Notes under the pieces: generated by a model
Databases searched by the model: none
Seen by the model: the letters and a program-made list of their open reading frames with translations, nothing else
Told to the model about the DNA's origin: nothing
Part shown: positions 37,474-45,046 of the stretch, one piece after another
Layout: every line of letters begins with the position of its first letter
Position numbering within the stretch: the stretch's first letter is position 1
Position numbers and translations under genes: made by a program
Source: Nanobdellati archaeon
GTDB taxonomy: Archaea > EX4484-52 > WAPT01
DNA: 55,794 nt
Direction of reading: 5' to 3'
Assembly: GCA_027038505.1 (NCBI GenBank)
Contig: JALVWC010000013.1
Span: 1-55,794 of the forward strand

Positions 37474-38304
37474 TTATTCAAGCTCCAGCTCCTCCGCCTG
37501 GTTCCACAGAATTTCAAATACGCTGTGTGCAAAATTGCTGGCGAAGTGCTCGGATCCCGTCCACAGAGAGACCTCCTGCGATGGGTGCGTGTCCTCCCCG
37601 CTGAGTGTCATGATCGCTTCTTTGCCGTCGGCAAGAAACATCTTTGCATACGGCACCTTCGGTATCTTGCCGTGGAGGGAATTTAGATCCTTTATCTCCG
37701 CAACATTCTTGAGAATTTCTGCTGCCCTTCTGTTCGTCTCAGTGATGGGAGCGAGAATTCTTATGCGAACACCATTATCTGCCGCTCTCTGAAGGACACC
37801 GGAGTGTACGTTAACCAGCTCTTTGAGCCCCTCTTCCGTTGTGATTATGTCCAGGGTTTTTTCGGCTGATTTTGCCATGTTCTCAAAGCGCTGGTAAAGA
37901 GCATACCTTCCCTTCAGGGAGCCCGTCAGGTCAGCGGGCTCAACAAGGCTCACACCCCGAGAATACAGATTCTTCAGCTCAACAAATGCATCACTGGACT
38001 TGAACTCCTCTATTCTGCTAACCATCTCTCTAAGGTCCTCGTGAAGTCTTGCCTTGATCCTTTCCAGAGCTTCTTCCGGATCGATAGCAACATACTTTAT
38101 GGGTTTGGAATGCTGAATGATCACAAATCCCTTTTCAGCAAGGGACTCAAGAACATCGTAAGTTCTCGATCTTGGCACATTTGCCATCTCAGCGAGTTCT
38201 CCTGCCGTGGCGGCTCCACGAGCAAGAAGAGCGGCGTACAATTTTCTCTCATAGAGGTTAAGACCCAACATTTTCAATGCGTCCATGGTCTTTCTACTGA
38301 TCAT
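37474..38304 (-). CDS. TrmB-family transcription regulator
   Basis: A 276-residue protein. The N-terminal winged helix (LGLNLYERKLYAALLARGAATAGELAEMANVPRSRTYD, about 13-50) is characteristic of TrmB regulators, followed by LESLAEKGFVII and a coiled stretch. The C-terminal effector part (YALYQRFENMAKSAEKTLDIITTEEGL, VRIRILAPI, FLADGKEAIMTLS) is the phospholipase-D-like TrmB region that senses sugars in known members. The effector and targets are unknown; the genes downstream on the same strand are a small zinc protein and an archaeosortase. Confidence 0.9.
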   Translation of the reverse strand: MISRKTMDALKMLGLNLYERKLYAALLARGAATAGELAEMANVPRSRTYDVLESLAEKGFVIIQHSKPIKYVAIDPEEALERIKARLHEDLREMVSRIEEFKSSDAFVELKNLYSRGVSLVEPADLTGSLKGRYALYQRFENMAKSAEKTLDIITTEEGLKELVNVHSGVLQRAADNGVRIRILAPITETNRRAAEILKNVAEIKDLNSLHGKIPKVPYAKMFLADGKEAIMTLSGEDTHPSQEVSLWTGSEHFASNFAHSVFEILWNQAEELELE

Positions 38305-38349
38305 TCAACCACCACTCTGTGTTTTGTTATTTATTAAGCTGTGATGAAT

Positions 38350-38360
38350 CTATATAAAGA
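38350..38360 (-). promoter_or_regulatory. TATA box for the TrmB-family gene
   Basis: On the minus strand TCTTTATATAGA lies 46-56 bases before the start codon at 38304, an ideal distance for a short leader. The rest of 38305-38515 is AT-rich; a plus-strand GGGC-TGTCAT-GCCC hairpin with a CTTTTT tail is at about 38465-38485. Confidence 0.6.
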
Positions 38361-38515
38361 TTACTTTTGAGTAATGCAGTTACGATGTTTCGTATTGGAT
38401 TTTTAGCATGGCATGTTTTTAAACGTTTCGGTTTTCATTACCATAAAGTAAAAAATGTTTGGATGGGCTGTCATGCCCGCTTTTTGTTTCCAATTCCGAA
38501 AATAAGGGTTGGACT

Positions 38516-40519
38516 TCATTTACCGTCGCTGCCGCCACCTTCATTCCTGTGCCTCTGCACCCTATAGAGGTGTTCTATCCTCTGAAGCGTGTCTATTTCT
38601 TCCACACTCTTGTCCGTGCGGAGCCTCACAAATCTCGGGAATCTGAGGGCATATCCCGAAGTGTAGTGGGGTGATTTCTGGATTTCCTCATAAGTAACCT
38701 CGACCACTATTTTCGGAATCACCTCGACCTCCTTACCCTTTTCCTTCACTATCAGCGGTTTGAGAAGTCGGGTCATCTCTTCATAAGTGGTGCCATCCTC
38801 GCTCTTCTCTTTCAGGCCGGTTGACATCTTACCGATGGTGAGAAGCTCTCCGGTATCCTCATCACGACACGCAAGGATGTACGAGGTAAGCCAGCCGGAG
38901 CGCTTACCCTCTCCCCATTCGGCACCCACGATCACGAGATCAAGGGTCTCAAGCGTGGTTTTGAGCTTGACCATGTGACCGACTCTAACTCCGGGTTTAT
39001 AAGCTGCATCGAGGTTTTTGAACATGATCCCTTCGTTACCCATGGAAAGTGCTTCCTCAAAGAAGCGCTGCGCCTCCTCATCCCTGTCCGTTATTATCTG
39101 CTTTGCGAGAACCATTTCGTAGGGCTTTTCCTCAACTATCTTTGCAAGAAGGGTTCTTCTCTCTTTGAAGGGTAAGTCGATCGTGAGCTTACCATCCAGA
39201 TAAATTATATCGAAAAGGTTTGTCATTGTCGGTATCTCTTTCATCATTTTTTCTATATCGTACTTCCTCCTTATTCTTCTCGAGATCTTCTGGAAGGGCA
39301 GCCACTTCTTTGTCTCTTTATCATAACCTATCGTCTCTCCCTCAACCACACATTGATCTGCTTTTATGCATTCCCTCACAGCCCTGACAACGTCCGGGAA
39401 CTGTCTGGTAACGTCCTCCAGCCTCCTCGTGAAGATCTTAACCTTATCCCCGTCCTTGTGTATCTGCACCCTGAAACCGTCATATTTATACTCCAGGGCT
39501 GCCGGTCTGCCAACGGTGCTGAACGCCTCCCTGATCGAGTAAGCTCTCTGTGCAAGCATCACCCTTATCGGGCGGAAGAGCACAAGGCTCACGTTCCTCA
39601 GGCCTTCCTCCCCTTCATTTTTGGCAACCACGGCAACATGAGCAAGATCATTGGTGAGAGCGAACGCCCTTTCAAGCAAATCTATAATTTTCTGTTTCAT
39701 CTCCGAGCCCTTCTCCGCTGAAACAAGGATGATCATATCCACATTGCTCTTTTTCTTCCACAGGCTTTCGAGCTTTTCTATTTCCTCCCGTTCAACCAGC
39801 TTAACCTCGTTGTTTTCCATGAACCGCCTGAGCTTCAGCGAACTCAACCGGCCGAGAGTTATGTATGCTGGCTTTTCTATCCACACCCTTCTGCCCTTTT
39901 CCTCAAAGATCAGGTCGTATCTGCTCTTCCCCTCGCCGCACGGCTGGGTGAGCAGCGCTTCCCAGATTATGTCTGTAAAGTACGCCTTAGCTATGGCATC
40001 CTTGACTATACCCTCCGCCACACCAACACGGAGATCTCCGAGCACGGTTCTAACTATATATTTGGCCTCTTTTGAGGTCGCGTGGATCAGAAGTTCCGAT
40101 ATATACATTATCTTTCTCTCCTGCGAACCCTCCCCCTCAGCCTCTGCGGCCTTTTTGAGGTTATCGTACACCTTTTCGACCGTTAAGTCCCTCTGGAAGA
40201 GCGTTACCTGTTTTTTTCTGGTCGCTATCTCCTCAACTATGAGGCCGAGATCGCCTTTTTCCTTCCATTTTGCCTCAATATTCTCCTCACTCACGCCGTA
40301 TGCTCGGGATATCGCTCTGATGGTCAGCTTTGTTGCCACACCTATTTCTTCCTCACTCCAAGGGGGGAACACGGTACCCATTATCAGGAGAAGTGCTTTT
40401 CTGAGCAATGTGTCATCATCTATTTTTTCCAGAAATCTGGCCAGTATTTCCGTTTTTCTTATCTTGGACGAGGTGGTTGCCAGCTGATCGTAAAGATCCA
40501 CAAGCTCCGTGTACTTCAT
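38516..40519 (-). CDS. lig: ATP-dependent DNA ligase with an inserted segment
   Basis: This enzyme seals nicks in replication and repair. The nucleotidyl-lysine motif EYKYDGFR places the catalytic lysine at 345, followed by IFTRRLEDVTRQFPD (III), VEGETIGYD (IIIa), NEGIMFKNLDAAYKPG (IV) and VKLKTTLETLDLVIVGAEWGEGKR (V-like). The DNA-binding domain starts normally. Typical euryarchaeal ligases have about 560-600 residues and the lysine near 250; here about 90 extra residues (roughly 190-280) interrupt the DNA-binding domain between IIWEALLTQP and ERAFALTNDL. The rest is complete, so the enzyme should be active. Confidence 0.95.
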   Translation of the reverse strand: MKYTELVDLYDQLATTSSKIRKTEILARFLEKIDDDTLLRKALLLIMGTVFPPWSEEEIGVATKLTIRAISRAYGVSEENIEAKWKEKGDLGLIVEEIATRKKQVTLFQRDLTVEKVYDNLKKAAEAEGEGSQERKIMYISELLIHATSKEAKYIVRTVLGDLRVGVAEGIVKDAIAKAYFTDIIWEALLTQPCGEGKSRYDLIFEEKGRRVWIEKPAYITLGRLSSLKLRRFMENNEVKLVEREEIEKLESLWKKKSNVDMIILVSAEKGSEMKQKIIDLLERAFALTNDLAHVAVVAKNEGEEGLRNVSLVLFRPIRVMLAQRAYSIREAFSTVGRPAALEYKYDGFRVQIHKDGDKVKIFTRRLEDVTRQFPDVVRAVRECIKADQCVVEGETIGYDKETKKWLPFQKISRRIRRKYDIEKMMKEIPTMTNLFDIIYLDGKLTIDLPFKERRTLLAKIVEEKPYEMVLAKQIITDRDEEAQRFFEEALSMGNEGIMFKNLDAAYKPGVRVGHMVKLKTTLETLDLVIVGAEWGEGKRSGWLTSYILACRDEDTGELLTIGKMSTGLKEKSEDGTTYEEMTRLLKPLIVKEKGKEVEVIPKIVVEVTYEEIQKSPHYTSGYALRFPRFVRLRTDKSVEEIDTLQRIEHLYRVQRHRNEGGGSDGK

Positions 40520-40565
40520 ACAGAAGAGATTGTAGAAAGAATTTTAAATAATTTCAACAACGCAT

Positions 40566-41420
40566 TCACTTCTTCCCGCTTTTCCTTGCTTTTTCGTTGT
40601 TATCCCCTTTCACCAAGTATTTTATCGTATCGAACGGAACCAAGAATATCACTTTCTGGTTCGGATCGGACGAAATATCAGCAAGTGTGTGCAGAGTTCT
40701 CAGCTGTAGGGCTGCTGGTGTCTTTGAGATCAGCTCGCTCGCCTTAGCCAAGTTTTCGGCAGCCTTTATCTCACCCTCAGACTTTATTATGATCGCTCTT
40801 CTTTCCCTCTCGGCTTCAGCCTGTCTGGCCATCGCTCTTCTCATTTCTTCAGGCAACTCAATATCCTGAAGCCTCACGCCTGTAACATCAATTCCCCACT
40901 TATCTGTTATTTCATCAACTATTTTCCTTATTTCTTCAGCCACTTCTTCACGTTTCTGAAGGATCTCGTCAAGCTCTTTACCTCCGATAACATCCCTAAG
41001 AACCGTCTGTGAGTACATCATGGTCGCGTATTTAAAATCTCTAACGTTCAGCACAGCTTTATCGGGGTACTGAACCCTGAAAAAAACCGTCGCATTAATC
41101 TTGACCGGCACATTATCCTTGGTTATGACTTCTTGCTTCGGTAAATCTATTGTCTGAATCCTCGTGTCTATTTTGCGCAGCGACTGAATTATGGGTGCAA
41201 CCCAGACGAGACCGGCATTGAGCAACCCTTTATACTTACCCAAAGTAAAAAGAACCCCTGTCTCGTACTGGTAAATTATTCTGATGCCGGCAAGGGTGTA
41301 TAGAATGATAAAAATCCCCACAATCGTCCAGACAACCCCGCCAACACCGAAAATCAGCGCAACTCCGGCCAGAAGTAAAAGTACAAGAATACTTATCTGA
41401 AGTGTGTTTTTATATGCCAT
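40566..41420 (-). CDS. Stomatin/prohibitin-like (SPFH) membrane protein
   Basis: A 284-residue protein with one or two N-terminal hydrophobic segments (about 5-45) and an SPFH domain (YQYETGVLFTLGKYKGLLNAGLVWVAPII, VFFRVQYPDKAVLNV, RDVIGGKELDEILQKREEVAEEI, WGIDVTGVRLQDIELP). An Ala/Glu-rich helix follows (RRAMARQAEAERERRAIIIKSEGE). ATG 41420 with GGGTG upstream is preferred to GTG 41429. Such proteins form membrane-bound oligomeric cages, often with an NfeD partner; none is next to it. Confidence 0.93.
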   Translation of the reverse strand: MAYKNTLQISILVLLLLAGVALIFGVGGVVWTIVGIFIILYTLAGIRIIYQYETGVLFTLGKYKGLLNAGLVWVAPIIQSLRKIDTRIQTIDLPKQEVITKDNVPVKINATVFFRVQYPDKAVLNVRDFKYATMMYSQTVLRDVIGGKELDEILQKREEVAEEIRKIVDEITDKWGIDVTGVRLQDIELPEEMRRAMARQAEAERERRAIIIKSEGEIKAAENLAKASELISKTPAALQLRTLHTLADISSDPNQKVIFLVPFDTIKYLVKGDNNEKARKSGKK

Positions 41421-41723
41421 GACTTTCACCCTGGCATTAAAAATTTATATAATTTTGGAAGAATTCACACATGATCATTTCGGGTGGGTGTCACATCTCA
41501 AAAATCCGCAAACCTAAAGTCGAAACAACCATGTATTGGATTTCAAAAAATTCTCTTAAATTTTTTCTGATTCTGAAACATTATAATCTGAAATCATAAT
41601 CTGAATAATCATCGAAGAAAAACAGAACCCGAGATCAAATAATGAAAAAATTGTTGATAGGTGCGCCTTTGGTTCTACGGCACACCCAAACGTGAAATAC
41701 GCCGTGATTTTGTTTGTCAAAAA

Positions 41724-42830
41724 CTATTTTATGATTTCTATGCCCAGCGCCTCACCGAGACTCTTTTTCTCCAGCTCCTCTGCAGCCTCTGATGGACCAA
41801 GCACGTACGGGCTCTTCACGCCTGTTATTATCGTTATCACCCTTATCTTGCCGTCCATACTGGAATCAATCCTCGCACCCCAGATCGTCTGTGCATTTGC
41901 ATCAAGGTGTTTCTGCACGTACATCCCTATCTCGTTTATCTCGCTCAACTTGAGATCCTTACCCCCGGTTATGTGTATGAGCGCTCCATTAGCCCCCGTG
42001 TAGTCCACGTCAAGCAGCGGGTTCTCAAGAGCTTTTTCAACAGCTTCTCTCGCTCTTGAGGCAGAGGAGCTCTCCCCTATACCTATCATCGCCACTCCTC
42101 CGACGCTCATCACGGCCTTGACATCAGCAAAGTCCAGGTTCACAAGCGATGGTGTTGATATGGTCTCGGTTATTCCCTTTATCATTGTGACGATAATCTC
42201 ATCCGCAACTGCAAAGGCCTGATCAAGAGACATCTCTCCTGCTATCTCGAGCAGTCTGTCGTTCTCTATGACAATCACCGTGTCGGTTACCCTTCTGAGG
42301 TTTATCAAACCTTCCTCAGCTTTGTGAATTCTTGCGCCCTCTATCCTGAATGGCATGGTGACAACTCCGATGACTATTGCGCCCTGCTGCTTTGCCACCT
42401 CCGCAGCTATGGGCGCGGCTCCGGTTCCAGTACCACCACCCATACCTGCAACCACGAAAACCATGTCCATGCCACGGAGAGCTTCCTTTATCTCATTTAT
42501 GGACTCCTCAGCAGCTCTCCTCCCCACTTCCGGATAACCTCCCGCGCCAAGACCTCTGGTAATCTCCTGTCCCAAAAGGATCTTTCTATCGGCTTTGATC
42601 ATTTTGAGGTGTTTTGCATCCGTGTTCATGGCTATGGTCTCGGCTCCGATAATACCTATCGTGCTCAGCCTGTTTATCGCATTGCAGCCCATCCCGCCGA
42701 TGCCCAAAACCGCTATTCTGGCCTCCTGCGGCATCAAAAACTCCTCCTCCTTTTCCGTTTCATAAACGTAGGGAACTTCCCTATTCATCTGTCTTTCGAT
42801 TGCCTTTTGTATAATAGACTCCATTTCCAT
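41724..42830 (-). CDS. ftsZ: Cell-division GTPase FtsZ
   Basis: FtsZ forms the division ring. The 368-residue protein has VLGIGGMGCNAINRL, NTDAKHL, the tubulin signature AGMGGGTGTGAAPI, the T6/T7 region (INLRRVTDTVIVIENDRLL and SLVNLDFADVKAVMS) and a normal C-terminal domain. It starts at ATG 42830, with GGAGGGGG 5 bases upstream; a longer in-frame start at 42854 overlaps that site. The spacer between ftsZ and the SPFH gene downstream (41421-41723) is AT-rich, with no gene seen. Confidence 0.97.
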   Translation of the reverse strand: MEMESIIQKAIERQMNREVPYVYETEKEEEFLMPQEARIAVLGIGGMGCNAINRLSTIGIIGAETIAMNTDAKHLKMIKADRKILLGQEITRGLGAGGYPEVGRRAAEESINEIKEALRGMDMVFVVAGMGGGTGTGAAPIAAEVAKQQGAIVIGVVTMPFRIEGARIHKAEEGLINLRRVTDTVIVIENDRLLEIAGEMSLDQAFAVADEIIVTMIKGITETISTPSLVNLDFADVKAVMSVGGVAMIGIGESSSASRAREAVEKALENPLLDVDYTGANGALIHITGGKDLKLSEINEIGMYVQKHLDANAQTIWGARIDSSMDGKIRVITIITGVKSPYVLGPSEAAEELEKKSLGEALGIEIIK

Positions 42831-42920
42831 CAACCCCCTCCGCTTTTTTAGCATGCATTTTTTGAGCTATAGGTTACACTAACGAAATGTTTTTATTTTC
42901 CAAAGTACCCACTATTATTT

Positions 42921-43081
42921 GCCCGCAAGAAGCCGAGCGGTCTGTACGCTGAGTAAAAGCTGCAGACTGCAAGATAGTTTAAGCCCGCAAAACCTTCAGC
43001 CCGCAACAGCTGATCTGAATTTTTGCCCGCAAAATTTTTCCCGTGTAAGCCGGAAGTTTGTGATCTGATTCTTCAGCCCGC
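42921..43081 (+). repeat. Five GCCCGC repeats in the ftsZ / tRNA / orc1 intergenic region
   Basis: GCCCGCAA occurs at 42921-42928, 42983-42990, 42999-43006 and 43025-43032, with GCCCGCTT at 43076-43083, all in the same orientation. Larger units are partly shared: CTTCAGCCCGC at 42994-43004 and 43071-43081, and TGATCTGA-WTT-N(2-4)-GCCCGC at 43011-43030 and 43061-43081. An AT-rich stretch follows at 43082-43160. Iterated short words beside an AT-rich tract and an orc1/cdc6 gene resemble an archaeal replication origin; they could instead be ftsZ operators. Confidence 0.6.
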
Positions 43082-43230
43082 TTAATTAAATCCTGCCGTT
43101 AATACCTATATAAATCTTTTCGTTGGATTAAATAGAATTTTGAAAATATATATCCCGGATGGGTACTTGACTCCTGTTGAATTGGCGAAGCATTCTCAGC
43201 TTCATGCAAATTTTTTAAAATTACCCTTCT

Positions 43231-43239
43231 ACTTATATC
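43231..43239 (+). promoter_or_regulatory. TATA box for tRNA-Ile
   Basis: ACTTATATC lies 25-33 bases before the first base of the tRNA, the standard archaeal TATA-to-start distance. Confidence 0.55.
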
Positions 43240-43301
43240 TCGTCACAATGCCGTTGGTTTTCCGGTCCCGTAGCTCAGCTGGTTGGAGCGCCGGTCTTAT
43301 A

Positions 43302-43351
43302 TGACCGCAGGGGCAAAAGATTGCGATGAATTTCGCCCCTGTGTCTTGGCC
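43302..43351 (+). other. Probable tRNA-Ile intron 1, anticodon loop
   Basis: About 50 nt after position 37. Its core folds as CAGGGGC/GCCCCTG, extended to nine pairs (43306-43314 with 43335-43343). A canonical bulge-helix-bulge is not fully resolved: GGTC/GGCC is one candidate central helix. Confidence 0.65.
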
Positions 43352-43373
43352 AGCCGGAGGTCGGGGGTTCGAA

Positions 43374-43418
43374 AGCCAGCCAGAAGGAGAAAATAAGGGT
43401 TTGATGGCTGGCAGAACA
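43374..43418 (+). other. Probable tRNA-Ile intron 2, T-loop position 59/60
   Basis: About 45 nt. Helix GCCAGCC (43375-43381) pairs exactly with GGCTGGC (43406-43412). Exon-side GTTC (43367-43370) pairs with GAAC (43414-43417), giving a 4-bp helix between a GAA and an ATC bulge: a good bulge-helix-bulge splice motif. Confidence 0.75.
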
Positions 43419-43529
43419 TCCCCCCGGGACCATCTTTTTCTGTATTGAATCGGTGTTATCTTTTTTATTCATTCGGTGGTGCTCTCAAAAATCGTTACGT
43501 TTTTACCTTTTCCTGTTCAGATTTAGATT

Positions 43530-44540
43530 ATGGATGATGATTACCAGATAATACTCAAAGAAGATGTTTTCGAGGAGGCTTACATTCCTTCAAGAATGCT
43601 TCACCGTGAGGGGCAGATTCAGGAAGTCACAAGATGTCTGAACCCCCTGATTGAAGGAAGACGGGCTCTCAACCTCTTTCTTTACGGCCCTCCGGGAACG
43701 GGTAAGACGACCCTTGTCAAGTACATGTTTGAAGAGATCTCAGCGAGGAGTGTGAGCTTCAAACCCATCTACATAAACTGCTGGGAAAGAACTGGTAAGC
43801 ATGCCATCGCTTCAGCTATGCTGAGCTGCGTTGATCCGCTCGCTCCGCTCAAGAGAACTCCTGCCGAACTTCTCGAGAGCTTTTTCCAGATTGTGGAAAG
43901 GAAGAATTACAATGTTGTTGTGTGCCTGGATGAGGTTGACAGGATGGAGGACAAAGATATGCTTTACGATTTATCGAGGGGTGGTGCTGCGCTTGTCCTC
44001 ATTTCCAACGACCCGTATGCGCTTGCCGACCTCGATCCGAGAATCAAGAGCTCCCTCCTCCTCAACTTCGTGGAGTTTCCAAAGTACAAGCCGGATGAAC
44101 TTGTGGACATACTGAAGGAAAGGGCCGAAATCGGACTGAGGCCGGGGGCGATCGAACCCCACCTCCTGCGGGTGGTGGCAGTTGCAGCTGGGGGGGATGC
44201 GCGCGTTGCCATAGCCACGCTGAGAAATGCTGCAATGCTCGCTGAGAGCAGAGGATCGAGCAAGATAGAGAAGGAAGATGTGTTACAATCAATAAAAGCT
44301 GCAAAGAAGCTCAAGGTGCAACAGATACTCTCAACTCTGAACGATGAAATGAGGTTGCTTTACTCCATCCTCGAGAAACACGGGGAAATGAGCTCTGCCG
44401 ATCTTTACAAGGCTTACGTGGAAAGAAGTAAAAACCCCGTGGCGGAGAGGACGTACAGAGCATACATGGAGAAACTTGTAAGTCTGAAGCTTGTCAAAGC
44501 TGAGGGAAATGCCAGGTGGAGGAAGTACAGGGTTGTGTGA
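43530..44540 (+). CDS. cdc6: Orc1/Cdc6 replication initiator ATPase
   Basis: An origin-binding AAA+ protein of 336 residues. It has PSRMLHREGQIQEV, Walker A GPPGTGKTT (about 55-63), Walker B VVCLDEVDRM, sensor 1 VLISND, the initiator-type DPRIKSSL segment, sensor 2 GGDARVAIATLRNA and a C-terminal winged helix (EMSSADLYKAY, RTYRAYMEKLVSLKLVK). It is somewhat short, with a compact winged helix. It starts about 100 bases after the tRNA and 450 bases after the repeat cluster. Only this copy is in the window. Confidence 0.94.
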   Translation: MDDDYQIILKEDVFEEAYIPSRMLHREGQIQEVTRCLNPLIEGRRALNLFLYGPPGTGKTTLVKYMFEEISARSVSFKPIYINCWERTGKHAIASAMLSCVDPLAPLKRTPAELLESFFQIVERKNYNVVVCLDEVDRMEDKDMLYDLSRGGAALVLISNDPYALADLDPRIKSSLLLNFVEFPKYKPDELVDILKERAEIGLRPGAIEPHLLRVVAVAAGGDARVAIATLRNAAMLAESRGSSKIEKEDVLQSIKAAKKLKVQQILSTLNDEMRLLYSILEKHGEMSSADLYKAYVERSKNPVAERTYRAYMEKLVSLKLVKAEGNARWRKYRVV

Positions 44541-45046
44541 AATATTTAATTAATAAAATCTCCATATTGTAACCTGATATTCTCGCCACAAACCCGTCAA
44601 GCGATTCCTCCGACGGGAAAATCATGTCAAAAACGTCGATTTATCCCATCTATCTCGGAAATTCTTCGGAAGATAGCAGTGAAATGCCGTAATTGCTTGG
44701 ATTTCTTACCAAATAACAGTCTCTAAGAACTCCATTCTAAGCTGAGCTTAAGAAATTCTTTTCAGTACAAACACCCTACAGGCGCATCTCCAAACACATC
44801 ATACATTCCCTTGGTCTTTGCCCATTAAATTTTATTTATAACAATCCCGATAACATCACGAATTTGCGCGTTTCTTAAAAATATATCCGGATTTTAAATG
44901 TCCTCCCATATAGCATGGCCACATTCCATGGCCGTAGCTTGTTGGATTTTCTCCCGGTGACGGGATTTTGCCATTCTCACAGACCAGAATGCCATCCCGT
45001 CTGGTCACGGACCCTTAACCAACGAAAAAGAGGAAATTTTTTAATA
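44541..45046. other. Gene-free stretch between cdc6 and dph2
   Basis: About 500 bases, AT-rich. An in-frame extension of dph2 to ATG 44915 exists but lacks a ribosome site and matches no family residues. I see no tRNA fold or repeat array. TATTTATAAC near 44832-44841 and an AAAAATATAT patch near 44877-44886 are TATA-like. The segment could also belong to a replication origin. Confidence 0.4.

Larger units (their letters stand above)
43264..43432 (+). tRNA. tRNA-Ile (UAU) with two insertions
   Basis: GGTCCCG (43264-43270) pairs with CGGGACC (43425-43431), followed by discriminator A. The D-arm is GCTC/GAGC. The anticodon stem is CCGGT (43291-43295) with GCCGG (43353-43357), variable loop AGGTC, and T-stem GGGGG (43363-43367) with CCCCC (43420-43424). 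Two stretches interrupt the loops, about 43302-43351 and 43374-43418. Removing them leaves 74 nt with anticodon loop CTTATAA (anticodon UAU) and T-loop TTCGAAT, a normal tRNA. No CCA is encoded. The exact intron ends in the anticodon loop are uncertain by a few bases. Confidence 0.85.

Noticed and set aside
39651-40487. 278-codon plus-strand frame opposite DNA ligase
   Set aside because: Ser/Phe-rich composition typical of an antisense shadow of a Lys/Glu-rich gene.
42921-43081. CRISPR array
   Set aside because: The repeats are only 6-11 bases (20 at most) with irregular spacing, and no cas gene is present.
43275-43472. 65-codon minus-strand frame over the tRNA-Ile gene
   Set aside because: The tRNA fold fully explains the sequence.
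44915-45046. N-terminal extension of Dph2 to an upstream ATG
   Set aside because: The extra 44 residues match nothing in the family, and the region looks like promoter DNA.
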